Of a DNA stretch of 64,000 nt, positions 16,632-25,560 are shown one piece after another. A program made the position numbers and the translations under genes. The stretch lies in the NCBI RefSeq assembly GCF_007752345.1, contig NZ_CP036299.1:1240001-1304000 (forward strand), in the 5' to 3' direction. The notes below the pieces were generated by a model. That model saw nothing but the letters and a program-made list of their open reading frames with translations. It was not told the DNA's origin and searched no databases. The first letter of the stretch is position 1, and each line of letters begins with the position of its first letter. Source of the stretch: Planctopirus ephydatiae (GTDB taxonomy: Bacteria > Planctomycetota > Planctomycetia > Planctomycetales > Planctomycetaceae).

Positions 16632-17843
16632 TTATTCGGCGGGCAGGATGGCCTTACCCGAACTGTCGGTAATCCGTACCTTGAACAACCACTTTTGTGC
16701 CCAGTCTTCAGTCTGTTCATTCTGACAGATCTTGAGCAGGATCTCGTTGTTTCCTTCCTGGAACGTCACGGGAATCACATACTGGTCGAACATCGATCCG
16801 CGATGATATTCATCTCGTGCAAAGACCAGCTTTCCGTTAACCCAGACTTTCCAGGCATTGGGAGTCGTCAAGCGAATCTGGGCAGGGCCAGCCTTCGCAG
16901 CTTTATAGTTTGTCACTGCATAGGCCAGCGAATCGCGATAGTTTTTGAAGACGGGAATGAGATTGACTTCACCCATCGTGTCTGTCGAAGTGAATGGCTC
17001 CCATTTCACTTCCCCTTCCCGACCTTGTACGGGGACTGCCAGATCGCGAGAGGCTTCAGGCGGATAGGTTTTGGCGAAGCCTTCTCTTTCTGAGTTATCA
17101 AAGGGCCCGATCAGATTCCATTCCAGCAGATAGCCAAAATGCCTGGCCAGATCGACGGTCACACCCGCCTCCTTCAGATGATCGACCAGCACTTTGACCT
17201 GATCTTCATCCGTCGCACCAGATAAACCCTTTTTCCAAAAATCCAGTTGCTCGGCATCATCTTTCGATGCATCGGCAGCAGCAATGAGCCGGGCCACTGC
17301 GAGCCGACGAAAATCGGCAGAAGGATCGCCAAGCATCCCCGGGATCAGTCGGTCTTTCGTCGTGGGATCGACCTTGACGAGCCACTCGAAAGCCAGAAGC
17401 CTTGGGGTGGCCGATCGCGTGCGATCCAGCACCACTTTCTCAAATGCGACCGCAGGAATCCCGGCTCCCGATTCCTGGCTGAGAGCACCGGCTCGAAGTG
17501 AGCGGTCGGCAATGGTTTCGAAAGCCCCGGCCAGCCAGTTCACTGCCAGTGGTGAAGCCCCTTCCATGGCATCGAGCAGCGGCAGTAACGCCTCTGGCCC
17601 TTGCGATGACAATTCTTTCTGGGCAGCGACAGCCGCTGGATAGCCTTCTCCCTTGAGACCAATCGATTTGATTCTGGCCACGAGATCAGAGAGAGAAGCG
17701 GTTTTGTCATTCGCCCAGGTCAGCGGGGTGAAGAGCAACAGAGCGGCAAGCGTGAGCCCAATTCGATGGATGGAAGGATTGATGAAGTTACCAGGTTGTG
17801 AAGCCGTTCTGCTGCAAAACTGAGACTGTGCTTGGGACACCAT
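16632..17843 (-). CDS. secreted HEAT-like protein with C-terminal beta-sandwich
   Basis: The product has 403 residues from the ATG at 17843 (a second ATG nine codons upstream is possible). A signal peptide (IGLTLAALLLFTPLTWA) is followed by a helical HEAT-like region (about 40-200). The C-terminal half has the pattern seen in carbohydrate-active beta-sandwich proteins: WNLIGPFDNSEREGFAKTYPPE, then NAWKVWVNGKLVF and NEILLKICQNEQTEDW. Blocks with the WxVxG-NGK and GxNEILLKI pattern occur in secreted sugar-binding or esterase proteins. No catalytic motif was found. Extracytoplasmic; function unknown. Confidence 0.7.
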   Translation of the reverse strand: MVSQAQSQFCSRTASQPGNFINPSIHRIGLTLAALLLFTPLTWANDKTASLSDLVARIKSIGLKGEGYPAAVAAQKELSSQGPEALLPLLDAMEGASPLAVNWLAGAFETIADRSLRAGALSQESGAGIPAVAFEKVVLDRTRSATPRLLAFEWLVKVDPTTKDRLIPGMLGDPSADFRRLAVARLIAAADASKDDAEQLDFWKKGLSGATDEDQVKVLVDHLKEAGVTVDLARHFGYLLEWNLIGPFDNSEREGFAKTYPPEASRDLAVPVQGREGEVKWEPFTSTDTMGEVNLIPVFKNYRDSLAYAVTNYKAAKAGPAQIRLTTPNAWKVWVNGKLVFARDEYHRGSMFDQYVIPVTFQEGNNEILLKICQNEQTEDWAQKWLFKVRITDSSGKAILPAE

Positions 17844-18238
17844 AAAACTTACCTCACCAGCCGATGCCATCGAATGATCATGTTTGAGAGTGAAGCCGTG
17901 TGCTCAAGATTTAAGAGGACTGCTTCAGGTCAATGATCATCTCAGTTCAACAGGTGTGAATCCAGTAGGAAACTGCAATTCTGGTGATGGTGTCAAGTAA
18001 GCTGGAGGTTTGCTCAACGTTGGCTCTTGTTAAGTCATCAAAGCCATCAGATCGACATGCAAAAGGTTTCTTCGTACGTTATCTCACTAATATGAAATTT
18101 GTGCACCTGACACCTCAGCCATGCATTTCCCGTGTCAAACGGAGTGGTGTTTGTACGGGCCAGGGACGACGAGGGCTTGGAGTTTATGCCGTCCCACTTA
18201 TGCTCTTGCCACGAGTCGCGTACCTCAATCGAGCGACC
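17844..18238. other. intergenic region without a supported gene
   Basis: This 395-nt stretch lies between the start of 16632-17843 and the end of the CBS-domain gene, both on the minus strand. Short open frames on the plus strand (for example 17984-18289) have no recognisable content. A TGCACCTGACACC motif occurs near 18102 and a 6-bp GGGACG/CGTCCC inverted repeat near 18165-18195. I see nothing firm. Confidence 0.4.
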
Positions 18239-18874
18239 TTATCGAGCCTTGGCACAACTGGTCACTTTCTCTCGGCTGGCGGTCTTTGAACGCCCAGACG
18301 ACTTTGACTTCTGACGGCTCGTCGTCGTCGAGATGAATTTCGGTTCTGGCACTTGGCACTTTGAGGCGGCAGGTTCAGATGTTGCCCCTTGTGAGGTCCG
18401 GGAAGTCGTCGTGCGACGACCTTTGGTTTTCGTGTTTTGTGCAGGTTCGAGATGTGTTTCGACTTCCACTGTACTGGCCGTCGTATGCGGTGCATCAACC
18501 CGGAGAATGAGGCATAACCTCAAGATTTCAAAACGGGATACCACGCCCACGAATTGCCCTTTTTCAACCACGGCGGCCCGCGAGCAGTTCCCTGCGCGGA
18601 ACAGATTGGTGGCGATCGCCAGATCCGTGGTGGGCGACAACGTCTGCACGTTGGTCACCATCCAGCGTTCAACCTTGGCGTCAGGATCGGTTTCTGCCAG
18701 TTGGGCCTTCAGCAGTTCATAATCCGGAAGAATTCCCAGCAGTTTTTTGCGTGGCCCTACCACATACAACTCCTGAGCTTTCGAACTGATCAGCAGCTTA
18801 AGTGCGGCTGTCAAAGTCGCCTGGGGGGAAATCGTCACGGCGGTGGTCATCAGGTCGGCAACAGTCAAACGCAT
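18239..18874 (-). CDS. CBS-domain protein with basic Ser/Thr/Lys tail
   Basis: The product has 211 residues with two CBS motifs in the first 130: LTVADLMTTAVTISPQATLTAAL and VERWMVTNVQTLSPTTDLAIATNLF, each followed by its VGPRKKLLGIL or VVEKGQFVGVVS strand-turn. CBS pairs usually bind adenosyl nucleotides such as AMP or ATP. The last 80 residues are a low-complexity basic tail (KTKGRRTTTSRTS..., TSRQKSKSSGRSKTAS), which could contact nucleic acid or be merely disordered. ATGs at 18883 and 18874 are both usable. No catalytic domain is attached, so a regulatory role is inferred. Confidence 0.8.
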   Translation of the reverse strand: MRLTVADLMTTAVTISPQATLTAALKLLISSKAQELYVVGPRKKLLGILPDYELLKAQLAETDPDAKVERWMVTNVQTLSPTTDLAIATNLFRAGNCSRAAVVEKGQFVGVVSRFEILRLCLILRVDAPHTTASTVEVETHLEPAQNTKTKGRRTTTSRTSQGATSEPAASKCQVPEPKFISTTTSRQKSKSSGRSKTASREKVTSCAKAR

Positions 18875-19238
18875 GGCCAGCAATCCTTTGAAAGGACCAG
18901 TCGATAGAGTCGCAGCACCGCTGGCCCTTGGGGTTGGCCGACGCGCTGCCGGAGAAACAGCTCTCCGCTTTCAAACGTAGTTCAGGAAAAGTCACCGTGA
19001 CGAAAAAAGACAACGCATGTTTCCAAATCGAAACACTACCCCCCCTTACAGGCGTCAAATTCGCTAGAATCCGAACTTTCCTCGCTAGTAGACTCCCTGT
19101 GTGGCCGCATTGTCGTATAACCCTTAAGGCTCAGAATATTTCTGCTGTCCATGTGCTGATCTCACAGTTCGAACGAATCCTCTCGCTTCCCGGAACGCTG
19201 AGCAGCGGAAGTCCTTGATATTGGAAAGCCTCAATCTC
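18875..19238. other. intergenic region between divergent CBS and MarR genes
   Basis: This 364-nt region separates two divergent genes and likely holds both promoters. A TATAAC at 19116-19121 is a possible -10 for the MarR gene, but no good -35 lies at the right distance. No RNA gene or repeat was seen. Confidence 0.35.
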
Positions 19239-19802
19239 ATGCCTGCTGATCCGGCCTCGCAAACAAAAAAAGATGCGAAAGAACACCGGGAGGCTTCGCA
19301 GGAAACGACTGAGCAATCGAGGCCACTGCGATTTGACTCATTGACGCAAGAGGCTTATCTGCAGTTATGGCGCACCTACGACCGGATGAAAGCGATTGAA
19401 GATGAGATCTTCAGTCAGTTCGAACTTTCAGCCCAGCAGTACAACACGTTAAGGCTGCTGCGAAGTGTTCATCCCGAGGGGATGGCGACTCTGCAAATTG
19501 CTGATCGACTCATCAGCAGGGCCCCTGATATCACGAGGCTCATTGATCGGCTGGACGATCGAGGTCTGGTTCTGAGAACACGAAAACCCGAAAATCGGCG
19601 AGTCGTCGAAGTGGCACTGACCGATGCTGGGCTGAAGCTTTTGAAAGATCTTGAAGAACCAGTGCGGCAATGTCATGAGCGGCAATTGGGGCATCTCGCT
19701 GCGGATGAATTGCACGAGCTGATTCGATTGATGGAACTGGCTCGAACTCCGCATGAAGAACCAGGGAGTCGCTGGATCGCGGATCGATCACGTCCCAGTT
19801 AA
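19239..19802 (+). CDS. MarR-family transcriptional regulator
   Basis: The product has 187 residues. After a polar N-terminus of about 35, a winged helix-turn-helix of the MarR type is visible: LSAQQYNTLRLLRSVHPEG, then LQIADRLISRAPDITRLIDRLDDRGLV (recognition helix) and RKPENRRVVEVALTDAGLKLL, the wing with its D/N-R-R-x-V pattern. Such proteins are dimeric repressors or activators that respond to small phenolic or stress signals. It starts at ATG 19239; an in-frame TTG eight codons upstream is less likely. The P-type ATPase gene follows 63 nt downstream in the same direction and may be a target or partner. Confidence 0.88.
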   Translation: MPADPASQTKKDAKEHREASQETTEQSRPLRFDSLTQEAYLQLWRTYDRMKAIEDEIFSQFELSAQQYNTLRLLRSVHPEGMATLQIADRLISRAPDITRLIDRLDDRGLVLRTRKPENRRVVEVALTDAGLKLLKDLEEPVRQCHERQLGHLAADELHELIRLMELARTPHEEPGSRWIADRSRPS

Positions 19803-19865
19803 TCATTAAGATGTTCTGGACTTTGCTGACTCTGCAGCGACAAGAAGTTTGACGGAGTGTCATCC

Positions 19866-22619
19866 ATGGTGCCATCTTTGCCGAATGCAAACACTGGCCA
19901 CACAGACATCACTCCGGCTGATAAACAGCGAGCCGCATATGCACAACCGGCCGAAGAAGTGCTCGCACAACTTCAGGTTTCGCTTGATCACGGATTAGCC
20001 AGCGAGGAAGTGGCCCGGAGGCAAGCCCGATTCGGCCCCAATCGAATCAGTCAACAGCACTCCACACCATTGTGGCTTAAGTTCATTCAGCAGTTTCATC
20101 AACCGCTGATATACCTGCTGCTGGTGGCTACCATTGTCAGTCTCAGTCTTCATGAATGGGTGGATGCTGCCGTCATTTTTGGTGTGGTCTTCATCAATGC
20201 CATCATCGGTTTTCTGCAGGAAACGAAAGCAGAAAAAGCGATTGATGCCCTGGGACGAATGGTGGCTGTGCAAACATCGGTTCGTCGCGATGGTAAGCGT
20301 ATAAGTGTCCCGGCAGAAACGCTGGTCCCTGGCGATATCGTTCTGATTCAAGGTGGCGACCGGGTTCCCGCCGATCTCCGGCTTTGTCTGCAGAAAAACC
20401 TGCAGGTTGAAGAAGCGGCTCTTACAGGTGAATCGGTACCAGCGACAAAACAGATCAATCCATTACCGATTCAGACCACTCTTGCTGATCGGCGAAATCT
20501 GGCATTTGCAGGGACGCTGGTGACTGCCGGCTTTGCCGAAGGTGTGGTGATTGCGACTGCCGATGCGACAGAAACCGGACAGATTGCCGGGTTGATGTCG
20601 AGCACAGTTGATCTTTCAACACCACTGACAAAGAACATTGCGCAGTTCAGTCGGTTGTTGATGGCGGTGATTCTCCTGCTTGCGTTAGCTGTTTTTGCAC
20701 TGGGAATTTTGCGTGGAGAGCCCGGGGCGGATGTCTTCATGGCGGCTGTGGCGCTCGCCGTCGGAGCGATTCCTGAAGGTTTACCCGCTGCCGTCACGAT
20801 TGTCCTCGCGATTGGTGTCTCCCGTATGGCCCAGCGGAAAGCTGTCATTCGCAAGTTGCCCGCAGTGGAAACTCTAGGAAGCACATCCATCATCTGCTCC
20901 GATAAAACTGGTACCTTGACCCAGAACCAGATGACTCTGGTCGAGATTTATGCAGCAGGTACCTGTTTTCATGTTTCAGGAACCGGCTATGAACCATTGG
21001 GTGAATTCAGCCAGAGCGGACAATCTATCGCCCCCTGGGATCACCCGGCATTGATTGAAGTTCTTCGCGCAGGGCTGTTGTGTAATGAATCCAATCTTCG
21101 CGAAGAAGCGGGCTTCTGGGAAATTGAGGGCGACCCGACAGAAGCGGCCTTATTGGTCGCTGCTCATAAAGCCGGATTACAGCACAGGCATCGAGAAGAT
21201 CCCTGGCCTCGCCATGACATGATTCCCTTCGAATCCGAGCACATGTTTCGCGCAGTACTGCATGAAACTCCGGATGAAGACCGTGTGATTTACATTATTG
21301 GCGCACTTGAGCGTTTGTTACCTCGTTGCGATCAGGCTGTTAATCAGGCCAGCCAAACTGTGGAGTTGGATGCTGCCGAAATTCAAGGTCAAGCTGAAGC
21401 TATGGCGAGCCGTGGCCTACGCGTGTTGATGGTCGCTAAAGTCGCAGGAGAAGATCAGCAGCGAGAGCTCGAGCATGATCATGTGGCTGGGAATCTGATA
21501 TTTCTCGGATTAACGGGGATGATTGATCCCCCGCGACCGGAAGTTATTGCTGCCATTCGTGAATGTCATCAAGCTCAAGTTCAAGTGAAGATGATCACGG
21601 GCGATCATGTGGCGACAGCACGCTCGATCGCCCAAAGAATCGGGTTGGGTGATGAAACGTTAGTATCGATCACTGGGAGTGAACTGGAACAGATATCGAA
21701 CGAAGATTTGCCACTCGTTGCCGAGAAGACCACCGTCTTCGCTCGTGTTGCTCCAGAGCAGAAATTGCGGCTCGTCCAGGCTTTGCAATCTCGCGGTCAT
21801 ATCGTGGCGATGACGGGTGATGGAGTGAATGATGCCCCGGCTTTGAAACAGGCAGATATTGGAATTGCCATGGGGATCACCGGGACAGAGGTTGCCAAAG
21901 GTGCAGCCGCCATGATTCTGACTGACGATAACTTTGCCACGATTAAAGCCGCCGTCGAAGAAGGACGCGGCGTGTTCGATAATCTGGTCAAATTCATCGT
22001 CTGGACATTACCCACCAATGTGGGCGAAGCGATGGTGCTGTTTGTCGCCATTATCCTGGCCACAGAACTGCCGATTCTCCCTGTGCAACTGTTGTGGATC
22101 AATATGGCAGCATCTGTATTTCTGGGGCTGATGCTTGTCTTTGAACCTCATGAGCAAAATCTGATGCAGCGGCCACCGCGCAATCCCCGCGAGCCTATTC
22201 TCACTTTTCCGCTCTTTATGCGGACGGGACTTGTGTCGTTGATCATTCTGCTGGGTTCATTCTGGGTGTTTCAAATGGAACAGAGTCGTCCGGGTAGCAC
22301 TCTGGCCCAGGCACGTACTGCCGTCGTCAATGTGATTGTCATGGTGGAGTGCGCTTACCTGCTGAATTGCCGCTGCCTCCATCGCTCGATCTTTTCGATT
22401 GGTATTTTTTCCAACCCGTATGTACCAGCCGGGATAGCCACGATGCTTGCAGCCCAGGTGCTGCTGACCTATCTGCCTCTGATGCAGACTCTGTTTGGAA
22501 CAGCTTCCCTTTCACTCGAAACCTGGTTAAGGATTGTGGCCGTCGGAGTAGTCGCTTTTCTGATTGTCGAGTTTGAGAAATGGGTCAGATTTCACAATTC
22601 GAAATCGAATCCGAACTGA
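19866..22619 (+). CDS. P-type cation-transporting ATPase (type II-like)
   Basis: The product has 917 residues, the usual length. The N-terminal cation-ATPase domain (AEEVLAQLQVSLDHGLAS) precedes the A-domain TGES (about 187), the phosphorylation site CSDKTGTLTQNQMTL (Asp about 346), MITGDH, and the hinge TGDGVNDAPALKQADIGIAMG. M4 keeps PEGLP and M5 keeps NVGEA, as in Ca2+ pumps. M6 reads LLWINMAASVFLGL, where SERCA has NLVTDG, so the Asp ligand of the Ca2+ site is missing. About ten hydrophobic helices. It may move Na+, K+ or another cation rather than Ca2+. I prefer ATG 19866 to the in-frame GTG three codons earlier. Confidence 0.9.
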   Translation: MVPSLPNANTGHTDITPADKQRAAYAQPAEEVLAQLQVSLDHGLASEEVARRQARFGPNRISQQHSTPLWLKFIQQFHQPLIYLLLVATIVSLSLHEWVDAAVIFGVVFINAIIGFLQETKAEKAIDALGRMVAVQTSVRRDGKRISVPAETLVPGDIVLIQGGDRVPADLRLCLQKNLQVEEAALTGESVPATKQINPLPIQTTLADRRNLAFAGTLVTAGFAEGVVIATADATETGQIAGLMSSTVDLSTPLTKNIAQFSRLLMAVILLLALAVFALGILRGEPGADVFMAAVALAVGAIPEGLPAAVTIVLAIGVSRMAQRKAVIRKLPAVETLGSTSIICSDKTGTLTQNQMTLVEIYAAGTCFHVSGTGYEPLGEFSQSGQSIAPWDHPALIEVLRAGLLCNESNLREEAGFWEIEGDPTEAALLVAAHKAGLQHRHREDPWPRHDMIPFESEHMFRAVLHETPDEDRVIYIIGALERLLPRCDQAVNQASQTVELDAAEIQGQAEAMASRGLRVLMVAKVAGEDQQRELEHDHVAGNLIFLGLTGMIDPPRPEVIAAIRECHQAQVQVKMITGDHVATARSIAQRIGLGDETLVSITGSELEQISNEDLPLVAEKTTVFARVAPEQKLRLVQALQSRGHIVAMTGDGVNDAPALKQADIGIAMGITGTEVAKGAAAMILTDDNFATIKAAVEEGRGVFDNLVKFIVWTLPTNVGEAMVLFVAIILATELPILPVQLLWINMAASVFLGLMLVFEPHEQNLMQRPPRNPREPILTFPLFMRTGLVSLIILLGSFWVFQMEQSRPGSTLAQARTAVVNVIVMVECAYLLNCRCLHRSIFSIGIFSNPYVPAGIATMLAAQVLLTYLPLMQTLFGTASLSLETWLRIVAVGVVAFLIVEFEKWVRFHNSKSNPN

Positions 22620-22644
22620 TGGCTCCTACAAGCTCACCAGACCA

Positions 22645-22998
22645 TCAAGCTGTCTGAAACTCAGGAAGTGGATAATGGGCGAATGGCATGGGAGGAAGTG
22701 TGCGTAGTTCCTGCAGGCGCTGAAAGCCTCTGGTCACCAGTGTTTCCATGCGGTTGCGCTCGGCGGGATCGAGGTTTTCTTTGCTGAAAGGGCTATCAAG
22801 CTTCACTGGCTCAAAACGATCATCGAGGATGAACTGAGCCAGAAAGGGATGGCATTTCAAATGCCGCTCGGGGGACGTGAGGAGGTCACGAACGGGGACT
22901 TCTCCGATGATGAACCGGAGGTACAAATCACTTTCGGAAAGATCTTCGACCTCTTCGCCGCAGACTTCGCACAGGTAACCTTGATCACATTTGGCCAT
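22645..22998 (-). CDS. small zinc-ribbon-like protein next to uppS, unknown function
   Basis: The product has 117 residues from MAKCDQGYLCEVCGEEVEDLSESDLYLRF. The two early cysteines in CEVC plus Cys4 suggest a partial zinc ribbon. The rest is acidic, with a helix rich in E and R (DPAERNRMETLVTRGFQRLQELR). Upstream sequence in the same frame belongs to the uppS 3' end and is not credible as protein. It lies 25 nt after uppS and probably is co-transcribed. I cannot name its function. Confidence 0.6.
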   Translation of the reverse strand: MAKCDQGYLCEVCGEEVEDLSESDLYLRFIIGEVPVRDLLTSPERHLKCHPFLAQFILDDRFEPVKLDSPFSKENLDPAERNRMETLVTRGFQRLQELRTLPPMPFAHYPLPEFQTA

Positions 22999-23023
22999 GA
23001 ATTGATTCCCTATCGTTGAATGA

Positions 23024-23857
23024 TCAACGATGACATTCCGGTTGATTGAGGCCACCAAACCGGCGCTGCCTGCGTGAAAAGGCATCGAGTGCCGCGTGGA
23101 GTTCGGGCTCGCGGAATTCTGGCCACAAGGTGGTGGTCACAAAAAGTTCAGCATAGCTGATCTGCCAGAGCAGAAAATTTGACAGGCGCATTTCACCAGC
23201 CGTACGAATGACAAGATCAGGCTCAGGCATCTCCCGGGTGTTCAGTCGGGCAGAAATCAAATCTTCGTCGATGGCATCGGGCGATAATCGTCCCGAGGCG
23301 ACATCGTGAGCGATCCATCGCACGGCATCGACAATCTCAGCCCGACTCCCGTAGTTGATGGCCAGGCACAATCGCATCCCGGTGTGAGACTCTGCAATTC
23401 TCGCTGTGGTATCAATTTCGATAAGGACATCTTCAGGAAGCTCTGTCCTGCGGCCAATGACCGAGAACTGCAGATTCTGACGAACAATTTCCGTGCGTTC
23501 GGCAATCAGAAATTCTTTGAGCAGCGTCATTAAGAAGTCGAGTTCTGATTTTGGTCTTTTCCAGTTTTCACTGCTGAGGCAATAAAGCGTGAGCTGTTCG
23601 ATTCCCAGCCGGACACACTCCTCCACCACACAGCGGACAGATTGAACCCCTCGACGATGTCCTTCAATTCGTTGGAGCCCCTGCCTTTGGGCCCAGCGAC
23701 CATTCCCATCCATGATGACAGCAATATGCCGCGGCCTGACGGGAGCAGCACTCTCGATGGCCAACTGTGAATCAGGAAGTTGGCTGTTCGGAGCCGGTTT
23801 GGCGGGAACGTCTGCCAAGCTCGTGTAAGTGCTGACCATAGACATATCCAACAGCAT
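23024..23857 (-). CDS. uppS: isoprenyl (di-trans,poly-cis-undecaprenyl) diphosphate synthase
   Basis: The product has 277 residues. UppS condenses isopentenyl diphosphate onto farnesyl diphosphate to make the C55 lipid carrier for cell-envelope sugars. Family motifs: HIAVIMDGNGRWA (catalytic Asp), GHRRG, LYCLSSENWKRP, NYGSRAEIVDA and the C-terminal PDLVIRTAGEMRLSNFLLWQ...YAELFVTTTLWPEF. In most homologues that block reads RTSGE(x)RLSNF, so Ala replaces Ser here. The first 35 residues are a non-conserved extension; ATGs at 23857, 23845 and 23839 are all possible. Membrane-associated cytoplasmic enzyme. Confidence 0.95.
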   Translation of the reverse strand: MLLDMSMVSTYTSLADVPAKPAPNSQLPDSQLAIESAAPVRPRHIAVIMDGNGRWAQRQGLQRIEGHRRGVQSVRCVVEECVRLGIEQLTLYCLSSENWKRPKSELDFLMTLLKEFLIAERTEIVRQNLQFSVIGRRTELPEDVLIEIDTTARIAESHTGMRLCLAINYGSRAEIVDAVRWIAHDVASGRLSPDAIDEDLISARLNTREMPEPDLVIRTAGEMRLSNFLLWQISYAELFVTTTLWPEFREPELHAALDAFSRRQRRFGGLNQPECHR

Positions 23858-24300
23858 CCATTGCTCTGTAAGTTTTAGCTAGGCAGTTTTTCCGAACCAT
23901 CGAATGGGAAACAATTTACAAACATCAAACTTGGGCGTGATCATTCACTCTCGTGAATCAAATTCCCTTCAAATTACTGATTCTGCACGCTCATGACAGT
24001 CTCTGGTGGAAATTTTTTCCTGGTCGATCCCGAATTCCCAATTCAAAACCATAATTCGTAGAGCTGCAAACGTCAGCAGGTCTGAACCAGGGTTGGCTCG
24101 CAAACAATCCCTACGGCAATCGATATTGCTAAGGCATAGCTGGCTTGTGAGAGTGATCACAGTCTGTCATAGTCCATATTAGGAAAACGCTTATTTTCAC
24201 GGAATTGTCGGGCTGGGAAGATTCACCAGCAGGTCAGTTGCAGGTGGCGTGTATCGCCAACTGAAAACACCATTGAGTTTGATCGGAATTGGGTTGGCTG
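23858..24300. other. intergenic region upstream of the nuo cluster
   Basis: This 443-nt region separates uppS and nuoH, which are divergent. It should hold the promoter of the complex I genes, but no clear -35/-10 pair stands out. A 5-bp inverted repeat and several AT-rich patches (for example around 24010 and 24185) are all I see. The short minus-strand frame 23969-24160 is not credible as a gene. Confidence 0.4.
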
Positions 24301-25560
24301 ATGGCCATTTTGGCAACAGGATTGACACTGGAGCAGTTCCTGTCGGGTTATGCCGGTGAGTTTTCAGGATTTCTGCTGGCAGTCCTGATTCACACGCTAC
24401 TGCTGTTCCACGTCTTTGCAGTTTCGCCAGTATTTTTTATCTGGCTCGAACGAAAAGTTTCCGGACGAATTCAAGATCGTCTGGGGCCGACAAGAGTAGG
24501 TGGAAAGTTTGGCTGGCTGCAATCGGTTGCCGATGGAATCAAGCTGATTCAAAAAGAAGATCTCGCACCGGCGGCGGCCGATCAATGGCTCTTTCGGTTG
24601 GCCCCTTATCTGGCACTGGTGGCTTCGTTTACCGTCTTTATGGTCCTCCCGTTTTCCCGCGGGTGGGCCGCTGTGGTGCTTGAATCGAGTGTGTTTCTCG
24701 CACTGGCGATTATCTCGCTGGAGGTTCTTGGGATCATTCTGGCAGGCTGGTCGAGTGGCTCGAAGTGGGCACTTTTTGGCTCGATGCGAGAAGCAGCCCA
24801 GATGGTGAGTTATGAAATCCCCCTCGCTTTGTGTGCCCTGATTCCTGTCATGGCTGTGGGCTCTTTAAACTTTGTCACGATTGCCGAAGTTCAGAGCGGG
24901 TTCTTTCTGACGAACTGGCTGATCTTTCATGATCCATTCACGTTTGTCGCTTTCTTTGTCTACTTCACCGTAGCGATTGCCAGTGTGAAACGAGCTCCCT
25001 TCGATCTGGCGGAAGCTGAGAGTGAACTCGTCGCGGGTTTTCATACGGAATACAGCGGTATGCGCTGGTCGTATTTTTTCCTCGCTGAGTACGCGAGCAT
25101 GTTGAGTGTCAGTTGTGTGGCTGTGCTGCTCTTTCTTGGCGGCTGGTGGAGCGGGACTGGTCTTGAAGACTTGCTGGCACCTGTTCGAAACTGGGGCCAG
25201 AATTTTCCCGTGAAGGGCTTTTCCGCCGGGAACTATGCTCTGAATCTACTGGGAGCTCATATCTTCCTGTTCAAGGCCAGTCTGCTGGTGACGGTGCAAA
25301 TCTGGGTGAGGTGGACCCTCCCCAGGTTGCGTATCGATCAGGTGATGACGACTTGCCTGAAGTATCTGATTCCAATCAGTTGTGCGCTCTTTCTGGGAGC
25401 ATCGCTGTGGCCCTTGACTCTGACAACGATTTTGGGCCGCCCCATGCTGCTGGGCAGGCCTGTGGGCGATCGTTTGTATGAGGCCAGTAACCACTCTTCG
25501 TCATTGCCTGCTGCAACCAATATCGCCGGAACCCCTGCTGCCGAGGAGGTGGTGCGATGA
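24301..25560 (+). CDS. nuoH: NADH-quinone oxidoreductase subunit H
   Basis: The product has 419 residues. NuoH is the membrane subunit of complex I that forms part of the quinone-binding chamber. Conserved blocks are visible: FIWLERKVSGRIQDRLGPTRVG near residues 45-70 and RAPFDLAEAESELVAGFHTEYSGMRWSYFFLAEY. It has about eight or nine helices. The C-terminus carries 40 extra polar residues. I chose ATG 24301 over an in-frame TTG at 24289. The stop overlaps the start of nuoJ by ATGA. Notably nuoI does not follow. Confidence 0.95.
   Translation: MAILATGLTLEQFLSGYAGEFSGFLLAVLIHTLLLFHVFAVSPVFFIWLERKVSGRIQDRLGPTRVGGKFGWLQSVADGIKLIQKEDLAPAAADQWLFRLAPYLALVASFTVFMVLPFSRGWAAVVLESSVFLALAIISLEVLGIILAGWSSGSKWALFGSMREAAQMVSYEIPLALCALIPVMAVGSLNFVTIAEVQSGFFLTNWLIFHDPFTFVAFFVYFTVAIASVKRAPFDLAEAESELVAGFHTEYSGMRWSYFFLAEYASMLSVSCVAVLLFLGGWWSGTGLEDLLAPVRNWGQNFPVKGFSAGNYALNLLGAHIFLFKASLLVTVQIWVRWTLPRLRIDQVMTTCLKYLIPISCALFLGASLWPLTLTTILGRPMLLGRPVGDRLYEASNHSSSLPAATNIAGTPAAEEVVR

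Noticed and set aside
18095-18125. TGCACCTGACACC motif as a trace of a REP or IS200-type element
   Set aside because: Only one copy and no inverted partner or transposase was found.
17984-18289. Plus-strand frame upstream of the CBS gene
   Set aside because: No domain, no ribosome site, and it overlaps the end of the CBS gene.
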